Source: Synechococcus sp. WH 8101
GTDB lineage: Bacteria; Cyanobacteriota; Cyanobacteriia; PCC-6307; Cyanobiaceae
Length of the DNA: 64,000 nucleotides
Assembly: GCF_004209775.1 (NCBI RefSeq)
Contig: NZ_CP035914.1
Coordinates: forward strand, 2,566,293 to 2,630,292
Direction of reading: 5' to 3'
Shown: positions 51,192 through 59,895 of the stretch, piece after piece
How the letters are laid out: each line of letters opens with the position of its first letter
Numbering within the stretch: position 1 is the first letter of the stretch
The notes under the pieces: generated by a model
The model's database searches: none
Told to the model about the DNA's origin: nothing
The model's input: only the letters and a program-made list of their open reading frames with translations
Made by a program: the position numbers and the translations under genes

Positions 51192-53335
51192 CGCCGCGAG
51201 AGAAAGCGGTAGTGCTGCAATCCCTCCAGCAGGCCGGACAGGCGCGAACGGCTGGCAAAGAACACCCGCTGCTGCTGACGGAAACACTCCAGGCTGGGGT
51301 CGTGGTCAGCGAGAACCACCGTGGCGGGAAGGCCACGCACCAGTTCCCCATCCCCCTGCTGGCTGGCCACCACAAGAATCCGCTCGAGTGGAAGCTGCCA
51401 GCGCAGGGAGAGAAATCGGATGGCCTCACTGCGGGAGGCCCGCAGCGGCAACACATCGAGAAACCAGTGACAACGCAGATGGGGACGGGCGGCGAGTCGC
51501 CGCTGCCGCAACCTTTGACGCACCAGGGGCAGGATCGCTTCACCTGATTGCCGCAGCAGAAAACTGAGCTTGAAAGGACCCTGCTGAGCAGGGTCCTGGC
51601 GTTCCAGATGGGCGCTGAGATCAGCCAGGGCTTGCTCCACGTCCTGACGCTGCCAATCCACGCCGATCCGTTCCGACCAGAGCGGGTCGGGATCCTGCTG
51701 ATCGGCATAAACAATTTCCGTGCCAGCCCTGGTGATCCAGACAGCCGGCTGCGGCAAGTGAAGCTCAGCGAAACGCTGACGAGCCGCCGCCAGGGAGCGT
51801 CCGGTCAGGACGCCCAGACTGCCGGCGGATGACGTGGCGGACCCCTCCGGTGCGTTGAGGTGCTGACGCAGGGCCTGGAGCGCCTCGGTCTCCGGCTGTT
51901 CCAGGCTGCTGTCGAGGTCGAGAAGCAGCAGGCGATCGGCCAGCGGCCGCGGCTCCAGTAGCAGCGAACGCGGCTGGGACCGGGCCAGCGACTGCGCTCG
52001 CTCGATGCGGCGCTGCATCAGGGCCAGGTAATGGCGGACATGGGCATCCCAACTGAAGTGGCGGCTGACCGCCTCAATGCCGTTGTCGCGCCAACGCCGC
52101 CAGCGCTCGGGATCGGATCCGGCCCGCTCCAGACCGTCTTGAAGCGCCTCCAGATCGGTCACGTCCACGAGCAGACCGTTATCGCAGCGGGCCAGGATGT
52201 CGCGGGGCCCACCGTCATCGGTGGCCACCATCGGCATGCCGCAGGCCGCGGCCTCCAGCAGGGTGAGCCCGAAGGGTTCGGTGAGCGCCGGGTTCACAAA
52301 CAGGCCGCGCCGCTGGGCCGCCCAGCGATAGATGGCCGGAATCTGAGCGCGCCGGTGCTGTTTCGGGTAGGCCACCTGACCGTAAAGGTCGTAGCGATCC
52401 ACCAGGTCGAACACCTGCTGAAACACCTCCCGCTGCTGTTTCTCCAGCTGGCGCGGATCCTCACGACAGCCCAGCACCAGCACCAGGTTGTGGCGTTGAC
52501 GCAGGAGCGAGGAACGACCGAAAGCTTCCACCAGGGCGGGGATGTTCTTGCGTCGCACCGCCCGGGAAATTGCCAGCAGAGGCGGCAGAGACGGGTCCCT
52601 CAGAAAAGGATCCAGCAACCCGTCCACAGCCTCGGATTCAGCAGGAATGGAGCGGGGATGGAAACGACTGGCATCCACACCTGGCGGCACCACCTCCGCC
52701 TGATCGGCCCGGAAGCGTCCGTAGCGGCAATACTGCTCCTGGGCCTCCTGCCGGGTGCTGGTGATCACCAGATCGGCATGGGCCAGAGCCAATTCCTCCG
52801 CATCGATGCGGCGGCTGATCGAAAACGACTGCTCGATCTGCTTGTGATCCCCACCGGCGGCCAACAACCGACGCAACTTCTCACGACCGAGGGAGTGGCC
52901 TGTGAACACCAACGGAATGCCAAGCCGGCGACTCACCAGGGCACCGACATACCCGGCGTCGGCGTAATGGGCATGGATCCAGTCGGGGCGATGCTGGGGC
53001 TGCTGGAGGCGTGCCACCAGCTGATCGGCCAGCTCATCGAGATAGGGCCAGAGCTGTTCCTTGCGCAGATAGCGACGCGGTCCAAAGGGAAGGCGAAGAA
53101 TCGTGGCGCCGGGGGCGATGGTCTCCTGGGGCTGGGCGTAATCGCTCGACACGCGTCGGTCCTGGATCAGGCGAGTCACCACCTCAACCCGCTCCACCTC
53201 CGGACGGGCAACCAGTCCTCGAGCCAACTCGAGCACGTAGAGGGTCTGGCCACCGGTGTCGGCATCACGCCCGAGTTCAAGCTCATGGGACCGGAACAGA
53301 CCGTGCAGATGCAGATGCAGCAGCTTGAACCCCAT
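51188..53335 (-). CDS. sps: Sucrose-phosphate synthase with degenerate-looking phosphatase domain
   Basis: 715 residues from ATG 53335. Glycosyltransferase domain (about 1-460) with the GT-B start LLHLHLHGLFRSHELELG, the FTGHSLGREKLRRL block and the nucleotide-binding region FVNPALTEPFGLTLLEAAACG. It makes sucrose-6-phosphate from a nucleotide sugar and fructose-6-phosphate. The C-terminal HAD (SPP-like) domain has DLDSSLE at 473 where DxDxT is expected, and GDGELV around 662 in place of a GDSxxD motif, so phosphatase activity is doubtful. Sucrose is a compatible solute in marine strains. Convergent with purT. Confidence 0.93.
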   Translation of the reverse strand: MGFKLLHLHLHGLFRSHELELGRDADTGGQTLYVLELARGLVARPEVERVEVVTRLIQDRRVSSDYAQPQETIAPGATILRLPFGPRRYLRKEQLWPYLDELADQLVARLQQPQHRPDWIHAHYADAGYVGALVSRRLGIPLVFTGHSLGREKLRRLLAAGGDHKQIEQSFSISRRIDAEELALAHADLVITSTRQEAQEQYCRYGRFRADQAEVVPPGVDASRFHPRSIPAESEAVDGLLDPFLRDPSLPPLLAISRAVRRKNIPALVEAFGRSSLLRQRHNLVLVLGCREDPRQLEKQQREVFQQVFDLVDRYDLYGQVAYPKQHRRAQIPAIYRWAAQRRGLFVNPALTEPFGLTLLEAAACGMPMVATDDGGPRDILARCDNGLLVDVTDLEALQDGLERAGSDPERWRRWRDNGIEAVSRHFSWDAHVRHYLALMQRRIERAQSLARSQPRSLLLEPRPLADRLLLLDLDSSLEQPETEALQALRQHLNAPEGSATSSAGSLGVLTGRSLAAARQRFAELHLPQPAVWITRAGTEIVYADQQDPDPLWSERIGVDWQRQDVEQALADLSAHLERQDPAQQGPFKLSFLLRQSGEAILPLVRQRLRQRRLAARPHLRCHWFLDVLPLRASRSEAIRFLSLRWQLPLERILVVASQQGDGELVRGLPATVVLADHDPSLECFRQQQRVFFASRSRLSGLLEGLQHYRFLSRR

Positions 53336-53567
53336 CACCCAACCCGATCACACATCGCAGCAATCGATCGACTGCCTTGATCAACTGTTAGGGGAAGCAT
53401 CCATCAACAAAGATGAAAAGATCCTGAGATCTAAAGATGGCGATCGACGATTTCCGCCAAAAAGCAAGACCCACACTGACGTTTTCACGCATCGTGCAGC
53501 CAACACTCCGTGCCCTTCATGTGGAACTGCAAACGATTCAGGGCTTGATTCGCCCGGGGGTCCTGTC
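53336..53567. other. Intergenic region upstream of sucrose-phosphate synthase
   Basis: 232 bp between two minus-strand genes, lower in GC than its surroundings. It presumably holds the sps promoter. I see no gene, hairpin terminator or recognisable regulator site. Confidence 0.5.
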
Positions 53568-55097
53568 TTAACGAGGTGACGACAACGATGGGGTCACATC
53601 CACCAGGGCGTACTCGGCGTTGCCCCAGCCACCGCCCTGAAAGGTGATGGCGGCAGGAACAGCCAACTGTTGATTCACCCAGGCCAGAATCAAAGGACCG
53701 AGCACGGCGGGAGAGGCCCCATCGGCTGGGGCGCGCAGGTTGAAGTGGTCTCCTCCCTCCACCAGCACCAGGCGATGGCCCAAGGGGCCGATCCCGGCCT
53801 GGCGCAAAGGACTCACCGCTTCGGGATCCGGAGGAACGACCCAATCGCTGGTGCCGCTGACGATCAGGGTGCGGGCCTGGGCTTCGCCAACACGGCTCTG
53901 ATCGAACAACAGCTTCAGCGGTGGGCTCACCGCCACCACAGCCTGCACACGCGGATCAGCAAGCGATCCCTGGTCCGAACCCTCGAGCCAACTGCACTGC
54001 AACACCCAACTGAGATTCCGCTCGGGATCGGCGGGGTCGTTGCAGCGTGCTTTCAACTTGCTGCTCGTGGTGTTCAGTCCACCCAGCTGCAGCGCCGCCG
54101 TGGCACCCCAGGAATGGCCCACAACCGCCACCAGGGATGGGGTCACCCCGGAGCCCGGCAACAAGCGGCCAGCTGCAACCCCATCCAGCACCGCGCTGAC
54201 ATCCAACGGACGCCAACGCATTTCTTCCGGTCCCGGCGGCGGCTGATCACCCATCAACATCGCCTGTTGCTGAGCGGAATCACTGCCGGGATGTCTGGGC
54301 AGCACCACGGTGTACCCGTTCATCACCAGCAGCCGAGCCCAACCCTCAAAGTTGGCGGGATCGTCCCAGAGACCATGGGAGATCACCACCAGACGACCAT
54401 TGGCAGATTGCTGGGGTTGATAGGTGATCAGCGTGAGCGGCTCAGGACGATGCGGCACAGGCAGCGTCACCTCCTGCCGCCGCCATGCCGATGGATCAAG
54501 GGTGCCGATCGAAGCCGACGCAGGCGTCGCGGCAGTGGCCTGACGCAAAAGGCGCCTGGCCTCATCTTGATTGTTCTGAAGCCGCTGGGCATAGGCCGCA
54601 AGCGCCTGGAGATTGAGCGTGATGCGCTCCCCGGGAACCTGGCGCAACAAGCCGAGAAGGTGGGGTTCACCGGCGCGATAGGCCGCATCCAGCGCTGCCG
54701 CAATCACGGGCCCGCGCCCCTCGGGCGGCAGGCCCTCCACCTCCACCAGTTCAGAGGCGGCCAGCAAGGCCTGTTCGAACAAGGGCTGACCCAACGACTG
54801 CTGAACCACCCCGGTGATCTGCTCCGGTAAAGGAGCCGTGAGCAACTGCTCGAGCAGGCGCTGCACCGCACCATCACCGGCCCGGTCGAGCTCCTGAAGG
54901 TCGACATTGGCTCGAATCAAATCGGCGGCCGTGCGCGACTCACCGATCTGCAGCTGGATGGTCATGTCCATCACCGGCAGGCGCAGGTCCAACTGCTCTA
55001 CCGCTGCAGCGGGAGTGGCAGTAAGACCGGGCATGCACCAGGCACTGCCGAAGGCAACGGCTGCAGCAACGAGGCGATGCGACAAAGAAAAGGTCAT
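53568..55097 (-). CDS. Secreted alpha/beta hydrolase with N-terminal DUF1400 domain (second copy)
   Basis: 509 residues from ATG 55097; an earlier in-frame start falls in uvrA and lacks conserved character. Signal peptide (about 1-32, ending ATPAAAVEQ). DUF1400 domain follows (about 33-170, LRLPVMDMTIQLQIGESRTA), then a hydrolase with GHSWGA (nucleophile Ser), SGTSDWVVPP (Asp) and EGGDHFNL (His). Same architecture as the gene at 240-1838. The substrate is unknown; esterase or lipase activity is the family-level inference. Located 10 bp downstream of uvrA on the same strand. Confidence 0.85.
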   Translation of the reverse strand: MTFSLSHRLVAAAVAFGSAWCMPGLTATPAAAVEQLDLRLPVMDMTIQLQIGESRTAADLIRANVDLQELDRAGDGAVQRLLEQLLTAPLPEQITGVVQQSLGQPLFEQALLAASELVEVEGLPPEGRGPVIAAALDAAYRAGEPHLLGLLRQVPGERITLNLQALAAYAQRLQNNQDEARRLLRQATAATPASASIGTLDPSAWRRQEVTLPVPHRPEPLTLITYQPQQSANGRLVVISHGLWDDPANFEGWARLLVMNGYTVVLPRHPGSDSAQQQAMLMGDQPPPGPEEMRWRPLDVSAVLDGVAAGRLLPGSGVTPSLVAVVGHSWGATAALQLGGLNTTSSKLKARCNDPADPERNLSWVLQCSWLEGSDQGSLADPRVQAVVAVSPPLKLLFDQSRVGEAQARTLIVSGTSDWVVPPDPEAVSPLRQAGIGPLGHRLVLVEGGDHFNLRAPADGASPAVLGPLILAWVNQQLAVPAAITFQGGGWGNAEYALVDVTPSLSSPR

Positions 55098-55107
55098 GCG
55101 GAATGCA

Positions 55108-58083
55108 TCAGGCGGCGGCGAGCTCCGGGGCCGGGTGCTGCTCGAGCACCTTGCGTAGATAGCGCCCCGTATGGGATGTGGGGTGTGCCGCCACCTCCTC
55201 TGGCGTGCCGGTGGCAACGATCTGCCCGCCCTTGTCGCCGCCTTCCGGACCGAGATCAATGATCCAGTCAGAACAGCGGATCACATCAAGGTTGTGCTCA
55301 ATGCAGATGATCGAATTGCCCTTATCGACCAACCGCTGCATCACATCCATCAGCTTGTGGACGTCATAAAAACTGAGGCCCGTGGTGGGCTCATCGATCA
55401 AATAGAGCGTTTTGCCGGTGGCCCGGCGTGACAACTCCGTGGCCAGCTTCACCCGCTGCGCTTCACCGCCGGAGAGGGTGGGCGCCGGCTGCCCCAGCTT
55501 CACGTAGCCCAGACCCACATCCACCAGCGTGCGCAGCCGATCCGCCGCCTGGGGAATCGCTGAAAACACATCGGCCGCCTGCTCGACGGTCATCTCAAGC
55601 ACGTCGGCAATGGTGTGACCCTTGTAGGTCACCTGAAGCGTCTCCCGGTTGAAACGGGCGCCCTTACAGACATCGCACTGCACATACACATCGGGCAGGA
55701 AATTCATCTCGATCACGTTCACGCCCTGACCGCGACAGGCCTCACAACGGCCGCCCTTGACGTTGAAGCTGAACTGACCCACCTGGTAGCCCCGGGCCTT
55801 GGCCTCCACGGTGGCGGCAAACACCTGACGGATCGGATCAAAGGCGCCGGTGTAGGTGGCGGGATTGGAGCGGGGCGTCCGACCGATCGGTGACTGGTCG
55901 ATCACGATCACCTTGTCGATCGACTTCAGACCCCGCAGCTCGGCGAGACCTGCCGGGAAGGGCACCTTGTGGCCGAGGCCGTGTTCCAGAGCGGGATGGA
56001 GCAACTCGTTCACCAGGGTGCTCTTGCCGCTGCCGCTGACCCCGGTGACCGACACCAGCCGCCCCAGCGGAAACTCCACGCTCAGATTCTTGAGATTGTT
56101 GCGGGCGCAATCAAGCAATTTGAGACTGCGACTGCCGGCGTTGCGACGCTCGGGCGGCGTCGGAATGGAACGGCGACCACTGAGATAAGCGCCCGTGAGG
56201 GACTGCTCCGCGGTCAGCAGATCCTCGAGCGACCCCTCCGCCACGATATGGCCGCCATGCACGCCGGCACCGGGGCCGATGTCCACCAGATGGTCGGCCG
56301 CGCGGATGGTGTCTTCATCGTGTTCCACCACCACCAGGGTGTTCCCCAGGTCGCGCAGACGCTCCAGGGTGGCGAGCAGACGATCGTTGTCGCGCTGATG
56401 TAAGCCGATGCTCGGTTCATCGAGCACATACAGCACACCGGTGAGTCCGGCACCGATCTGCGTGGCCAGACGAATGCGCTGCGCTTCACCGCCGGACAGG
56501 GTCATCGCCGGTCGATCCAGGCTCAGGTAGTCAAGCCCCACATCAAGCAGGAACCTCAGACGCATGCGGATCTCCCGCAGCACCAGATCACCGATCTGAA
56601 TCTGGCGCGACGTCAGCAGCGGCTCTGCCCCCTCTGCGGCACCCACCCCCATCAAACGCTCGATCCGCTCCAGGGTCTGCCCCACACTCACGGCAGTCAA
56701 TTCCGTGATCCGGAACGGACCCACGCGCACCGCCAGCGCTTCCGGGCGGAGTCGCTGCCCGGCACAGGTGGCGCAGGGCACCAGCTCAAGAAACTTCTCC
56801 AACTTCTGCCGCTGCGATTCACCACTGGCATCGCGTAGTTGACGCTCAAGAATCGGCAGGATCCCTTCAAAAGGCCGCTGATAACCCGCACTCTTGCGAT
56901 AGCGACTGTCGGCCTGGATCAGAATGGGCTCGCGGCTGCCGTTGAGCAACACATCCCGCTGGTCATCAGTGAGCTGGTTCCAGGGGGTTTTGATCTCAAA
57001 GCCGAAGGCCTCGCCCACCGAATAGAGCAGGGAAAAGTAGTAGCTGTTGTCCTTCTCCGCCCAGGGGGCGACAGCGGCATACACCGGAAGCGAGGGGTCT
57101 GGCACCACCCGTTCGGGCGTGAACTTGCGCAGATGGCCGATGCCATGGCAGTCCTCACAAGCTCCGTAGGGGCTGTTGAAGGAAAAAAGGCGAGGTGAAA
57201 GTTCCTCGAACACAGCGCCATGTTCGGGGCAGGCGAAATTCTCGGAATACAACCGTTCCCGCTCGACCCCCTCCGGCAACGCCTCATCCTTTTTCGGCAC
57301 CACCTCCACAACGGCAAGGCCATCACCGCGCTTGAGAGCGGTGCGCAGGGAATCGGTGAGACGTTCCTGAATACCGTCACGGGCCACGAGGCGATCCACC
57401 ACCACATCAATACTGTGGGAATGGTTTTTATCGAGCTCAATGTTGTCGGCGAGCTCACGCACCTCACCATTGATGCGCACCCGGGCAAACCCCTCGGCCG
57501 CCAGGCCACTGATCAATTTGGTGTGGGTGCCTTTTTTGCCGCGCACCACGGGTGCGAGCAACTGATAACGAGTTCCCTCCGGCAGGGTGAGGATCTGATC
57601 CACCATCTCATCGATGGTTTGGGGTCGGATCGGGCGATCACATTGGGGGCAATGGGGTTCACCGGCGCGGCCGAACAACAGCCGCAGATAATCCTGGATC
57701 TCGGTGACCGTGCCGACGGTGGAGCGAGGGTTGTGGCTAGTGGATTTCTGATCGATCGAGATCGCCGGTGAGAGCCCCTCGATCGCATCGACATCCGGCT
57801 TATCGACCTGACCGAGAAACTGACGGGCGTAGGCCGACAGGCTCTCCACATAACGGCGCTGACCCTCAGCAAAGATCGTGTCAAACGCCAGGGAACTCTT
57901 GCCGCTGCCACTCACACCGGTGAACACCACCAGCTTGTTGCGGGGAATGGTGACGTCGACGTTCTTGAGGTTGTGCTGACGCGCTCCACGCACGCGGATC
58001 ACATCCTCGAGCGAACCACCGCTGAGGTTGATCGGGCCCGCCGCATGCGACAGATCCTTCGGCTTCGGAGCGGGGCGCCCCAT
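55108..58083 (-). CDS. uvrA: UvrABC system protein A
   Basis: 991 residues, ATG 58083. DNA-damage recognition ATPase of nucleotide-excision repair. Two ABC modules each have Walker A (GVSGSGKSSL near residue 55, GVSGSGKSTL in the second half) and signature LSGGEAQRIRLA / LSGGEAQRVKLA. Zinc-binding cysteine pairs are visible at CPQC, CEDC, CATC and CEAC/CDVC. Length is slightly above the usual 940-970, with extra residues at the N-terminus. recN lies 45 bp upstream on the same strand. Confidence 0.97.
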   Translation of the reverse strand: MGRPAPKPKDLSHAAGPINLSGGSLEDVIRVRGARQHNLKNVDVTIPRNKLVVFTGVSGSGKSSLAFDTIFAEGQRRYVESLSAYARQFLGQVDKPDVDAIEGLSPAISIDQKSTSHNPRSTVGTVTEIQDYLRLLFGRAGEPHCPQCDRPIRPQTIDEMVDQILTLPEGTRYQLLAPVVRGKKGTHTKLISGLAAEGFARVRINGEVRELADNIELDKNHSHSIDVVVDRLVARDGIQERLTDSLRTALKRGDGLAVVEVVPKKDEALPEGVERERLYSENFACPEHGAVFEELSPRLFSFNSPYGACEDCHGIGHLRKFTPERVVPDPSLPVYAAVAPWAEKDNSYYFSLLYSVGEAFGFEIKTPWNQLTDDQRDVLLNGSREPILIQADSRYRKSAGYQRPFEGILPILERQLRDASGESQRQKLEKFLELVPCATCAGQRLRPEALAVRVGPFRITELTAVSVGQTLERIERLMGVGAAEGAEPLLTSRQIQIGDLVLREIRMRLRFLLDVGLDYLSLDRPAMTLSGGEAQRIRLATQIGAGLTGVLYVLDEPSIGLHQRDNDRLLATLERLRDLGNTLVVVEHDEDTIRAADHLVDIGPGAGVHGGHIVAEGSLEDLLTAEQSLTGAYLSGRRSIPTPPERRNAGSRSLKLLDCARNNLKNLSVEFPLGRLVSVTGVSGSGKSTLVNELLHPALEHGLGHKVPFPAGLAELRGLKSIDKVIVIDQSPIGRTPRSNPATYTGAFDPIRQVFAATVEAKARGYQVGQFSFNVKGGRCEACRGQGVNVIEMNFLPDVYVQCDVCKGARFNRETLQVTYKGHTIADVLEMTVEQAADVFSAIPQAADRLRTLVDVGLGYVKLGQPAPTLSGGEAQRVKLATELSRRATGKTLYLIDEPTTGLSFYDVHKLMDVMQRLVDKGNSIICIEHNLDVIRCSDWIIDLGPEGGDKGGQIVATGTPEEVAAHPTSHTGRYLRKVLEQHPAPELAAA

Positions 58084-58128
58084 GCGGCAGCGTTCGGCAG
58101 CACCAGAGTCTACGGAGATTGATCCAGC

Positions 58129-59820
58129 TCAGGCTGCACGCTGTTCCAACAGGCTCGCGGCATAGGCGCGCGCCTCACCCAGATTGCCACCGGCCAGTTC
58201 CGCCAGTTCCTGCTCACGCGCCTGAGTGTCCCGCAGGTGGGACACTCGCGAACGGGTCTCGCCGTTCTCCACCGCTTTACTCACCCGGAAATGATGGTCG
58301 GCCGCTGCCGCCACCAGCGGTTGATGGGTCACACAGAACACCTGACGGTGGCGCGACAGGGTACGGAGCAGATCGGCCATCGCCCCGCTGACACGCCCAC
58401 TCACGCCCGTGTCGATCTCATCAAACAGCAGGGTGCTGGAGCCATCCACGGCTGCCAGACAGGTCTTGAGCGCGAGCAGAAAACGCGACATCTCCCCACC
58501 CGATGCCACCTCCCCCAGAGGAGCGAGGGGCTGGCCGGGATTGGCGGAAAACAGAAACGACACAGCATCAGCACCAGCCTCGCCGGGCTCTGAGGGATCC
58601 ACCGCCACCTGAAACCGCACATTGGCCAGACCCATCGGCCGCAGATGGGCCAGCAAGTCCTGCTCCAGCTGACGGGCCACCCGATGGCGGCGCTCCGTCA
58701 GCACACCGTTGCTCTGATCACGCTGCAATCGGGCCTGATATTCCTCCAGCTCCAAAGCCTGCACGGCCCCATCCGCACCACCAGGCTCCAGCTGTTCGCG
58801 CAGGGCATCGCGGAGCTCGCAGAGGCCGGCGAGATCCTGACCATGGCGGCGCTCCAACCGTTTCAGCAAAGCCAGACGATCCTGCAAGACATGGAGCCGA
58901 TCCGGATCGCTCTCCAGGGCAGCGCCATAGGTCTCCAGATCCTTGATCAGATCTCGCACGGTGGCCTCAAGATCGAGGCAACGCTCCGCCAAGGGCTGCA
59001 GGGAGCTATCCAGGGCCACCATCTGCTGCAGTTCATGGCAGCAGGCCACCAGGTGATCCACCGCCGAAGGGGCCTGATCCGCTCCGTCCTGAAGGCGACC
59101 CACCAATTCAGCCAATCCCTCCTGCAGGCGAACGCCGTGCACCAGCCGATCCTGCTCAGCCGTGAGCACCTGAATCTCCAGCGGATCCTCCAAGGCGGCA
59201 GCCTCCAATTCCGCCAGCAGCTCCTGGCGCTCGCCCCAGTCGTGCTGCAGACGCTGATGATCGGCACGGGCCTGCTCGAGCCGCTCGAAGCACAACCGCC
59301 AGTGCTGCCAATGCTGACGCACCCGCTGCAGCAGCTCCTCCAGCTCCGGCCCGCCAAGACGATCCAACCAGCGCCGTTGCAGACCGGGCCTGGACAACTG
59401 CTGACTCTGCCCCTGCACCGTGAGATCAATCAGCAAAGGCCGTAACGACAGCACCTGCTGCCGATTGATCACCACCCCATTGACGCGGAAGCGACTGCTG
59501 AGCCGATCGTCCTGACGACGCCAATCGCGGCTGACCACCAGTTCCTGGTCGTCATCGAGGGGGAGATCATGGGCTGCCAACCAGGCGCGGAGTCCCGCCT
59601 GCACAGTGAACCGCGCTTCGATACCAGCCCGATCGCCATCGCGGCGAATCAACCGCTGGGCCGCCGTACCCTGCAGCCCGCCCAGCACGGCATCCAACGC
59701 ATCCAACAGGATCGACTTGCCGGCGCCGGTCTCACCGGTGAGCACGGTGAAACCCTGCTGGAAATCAAGTTCCAGACTGTCGATCAGGGCAATGTTCTGC
59801 AGTCGCAGCCCGGTCAGCAC
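58129..59820 (-). CDS. recN: DNA repair protein RecN
   Basis: 563 residues, ATG 59820. SMC-like ATPase acting in double-strand-break repair. Walker A GETGAGKSILLDALDAVLGG (about 29-48), central coiled coil with many heptads (about 155-360, interrupted), and the C-terminal signature VASGGEMSRFLLALKTCLA with Walker B STLLFDEIDTGVSG. Length matches the family. The C-terminus (AREQELAELAGG) is normal. Divergent from the ABC1 kinase gene with a 75-bp gap. Confidence 0.95.
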   Translation of the reverse strand: MLTGLRLQNIALIDSLELDFQQGFTVLTGETGAGKSILLDALDAVLGGLQGTAAQRLIRRDGDRAGIEARFTVQAGLRAWLAAHDLPLDDDQELVVSRDWRRQDDRLSSRFRVNGVVINRQQVLSLRPLLIDLTVQGQSQQLSRPGLQRRWLDRLGGPELEELLQRVRQHWQHWRLCFERLEQARADHQRLQHDWGERQELLAELEAAALEDPLEIQVLTAEQDRLVHGVRLQEGLAELVGRLQDGADQAPSAVDHLVACCHELQQMVALDSSLQPLAERCLDLEATVRDLIKDLETYGAALESDPDRLHVLQDRLALLKRLERRHGQDLAGLCELRDALREQLEPGGADGAVQALELEEYQARLQRDQSNGVLTERRHRVARQLEQDLLAHLRPMGLANVRFQVAVDPSEPGEAGADAVSFLFSANPGQPLAPLGEVASGGEMSRFLLALKTCLAAVDGSSTLLFDEIDTGVSGRVSGAMADLLRTLSRHRQVFCVTHQPLVAAAADHHFRVSKAVENGETRSRVSHLRDTQAREQELAELAGGNLGEARAYAASLLEQRAA

Positions 59821-59895
59821 GGCAGCTCCCGGTGGTCGCGTTGACCGTAGCGGCAGCCCAGCTCGTTTAGAAGGGGTGCACTGGCAAGGCCGGCC

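Noticed and set aside
52031..53380. 449-residue plus-strand frame antisense to sucrose-phosphate synthase
   Set aside because: No motifs, and the minus-strand protein is a well-conserved glycosyltransferase.
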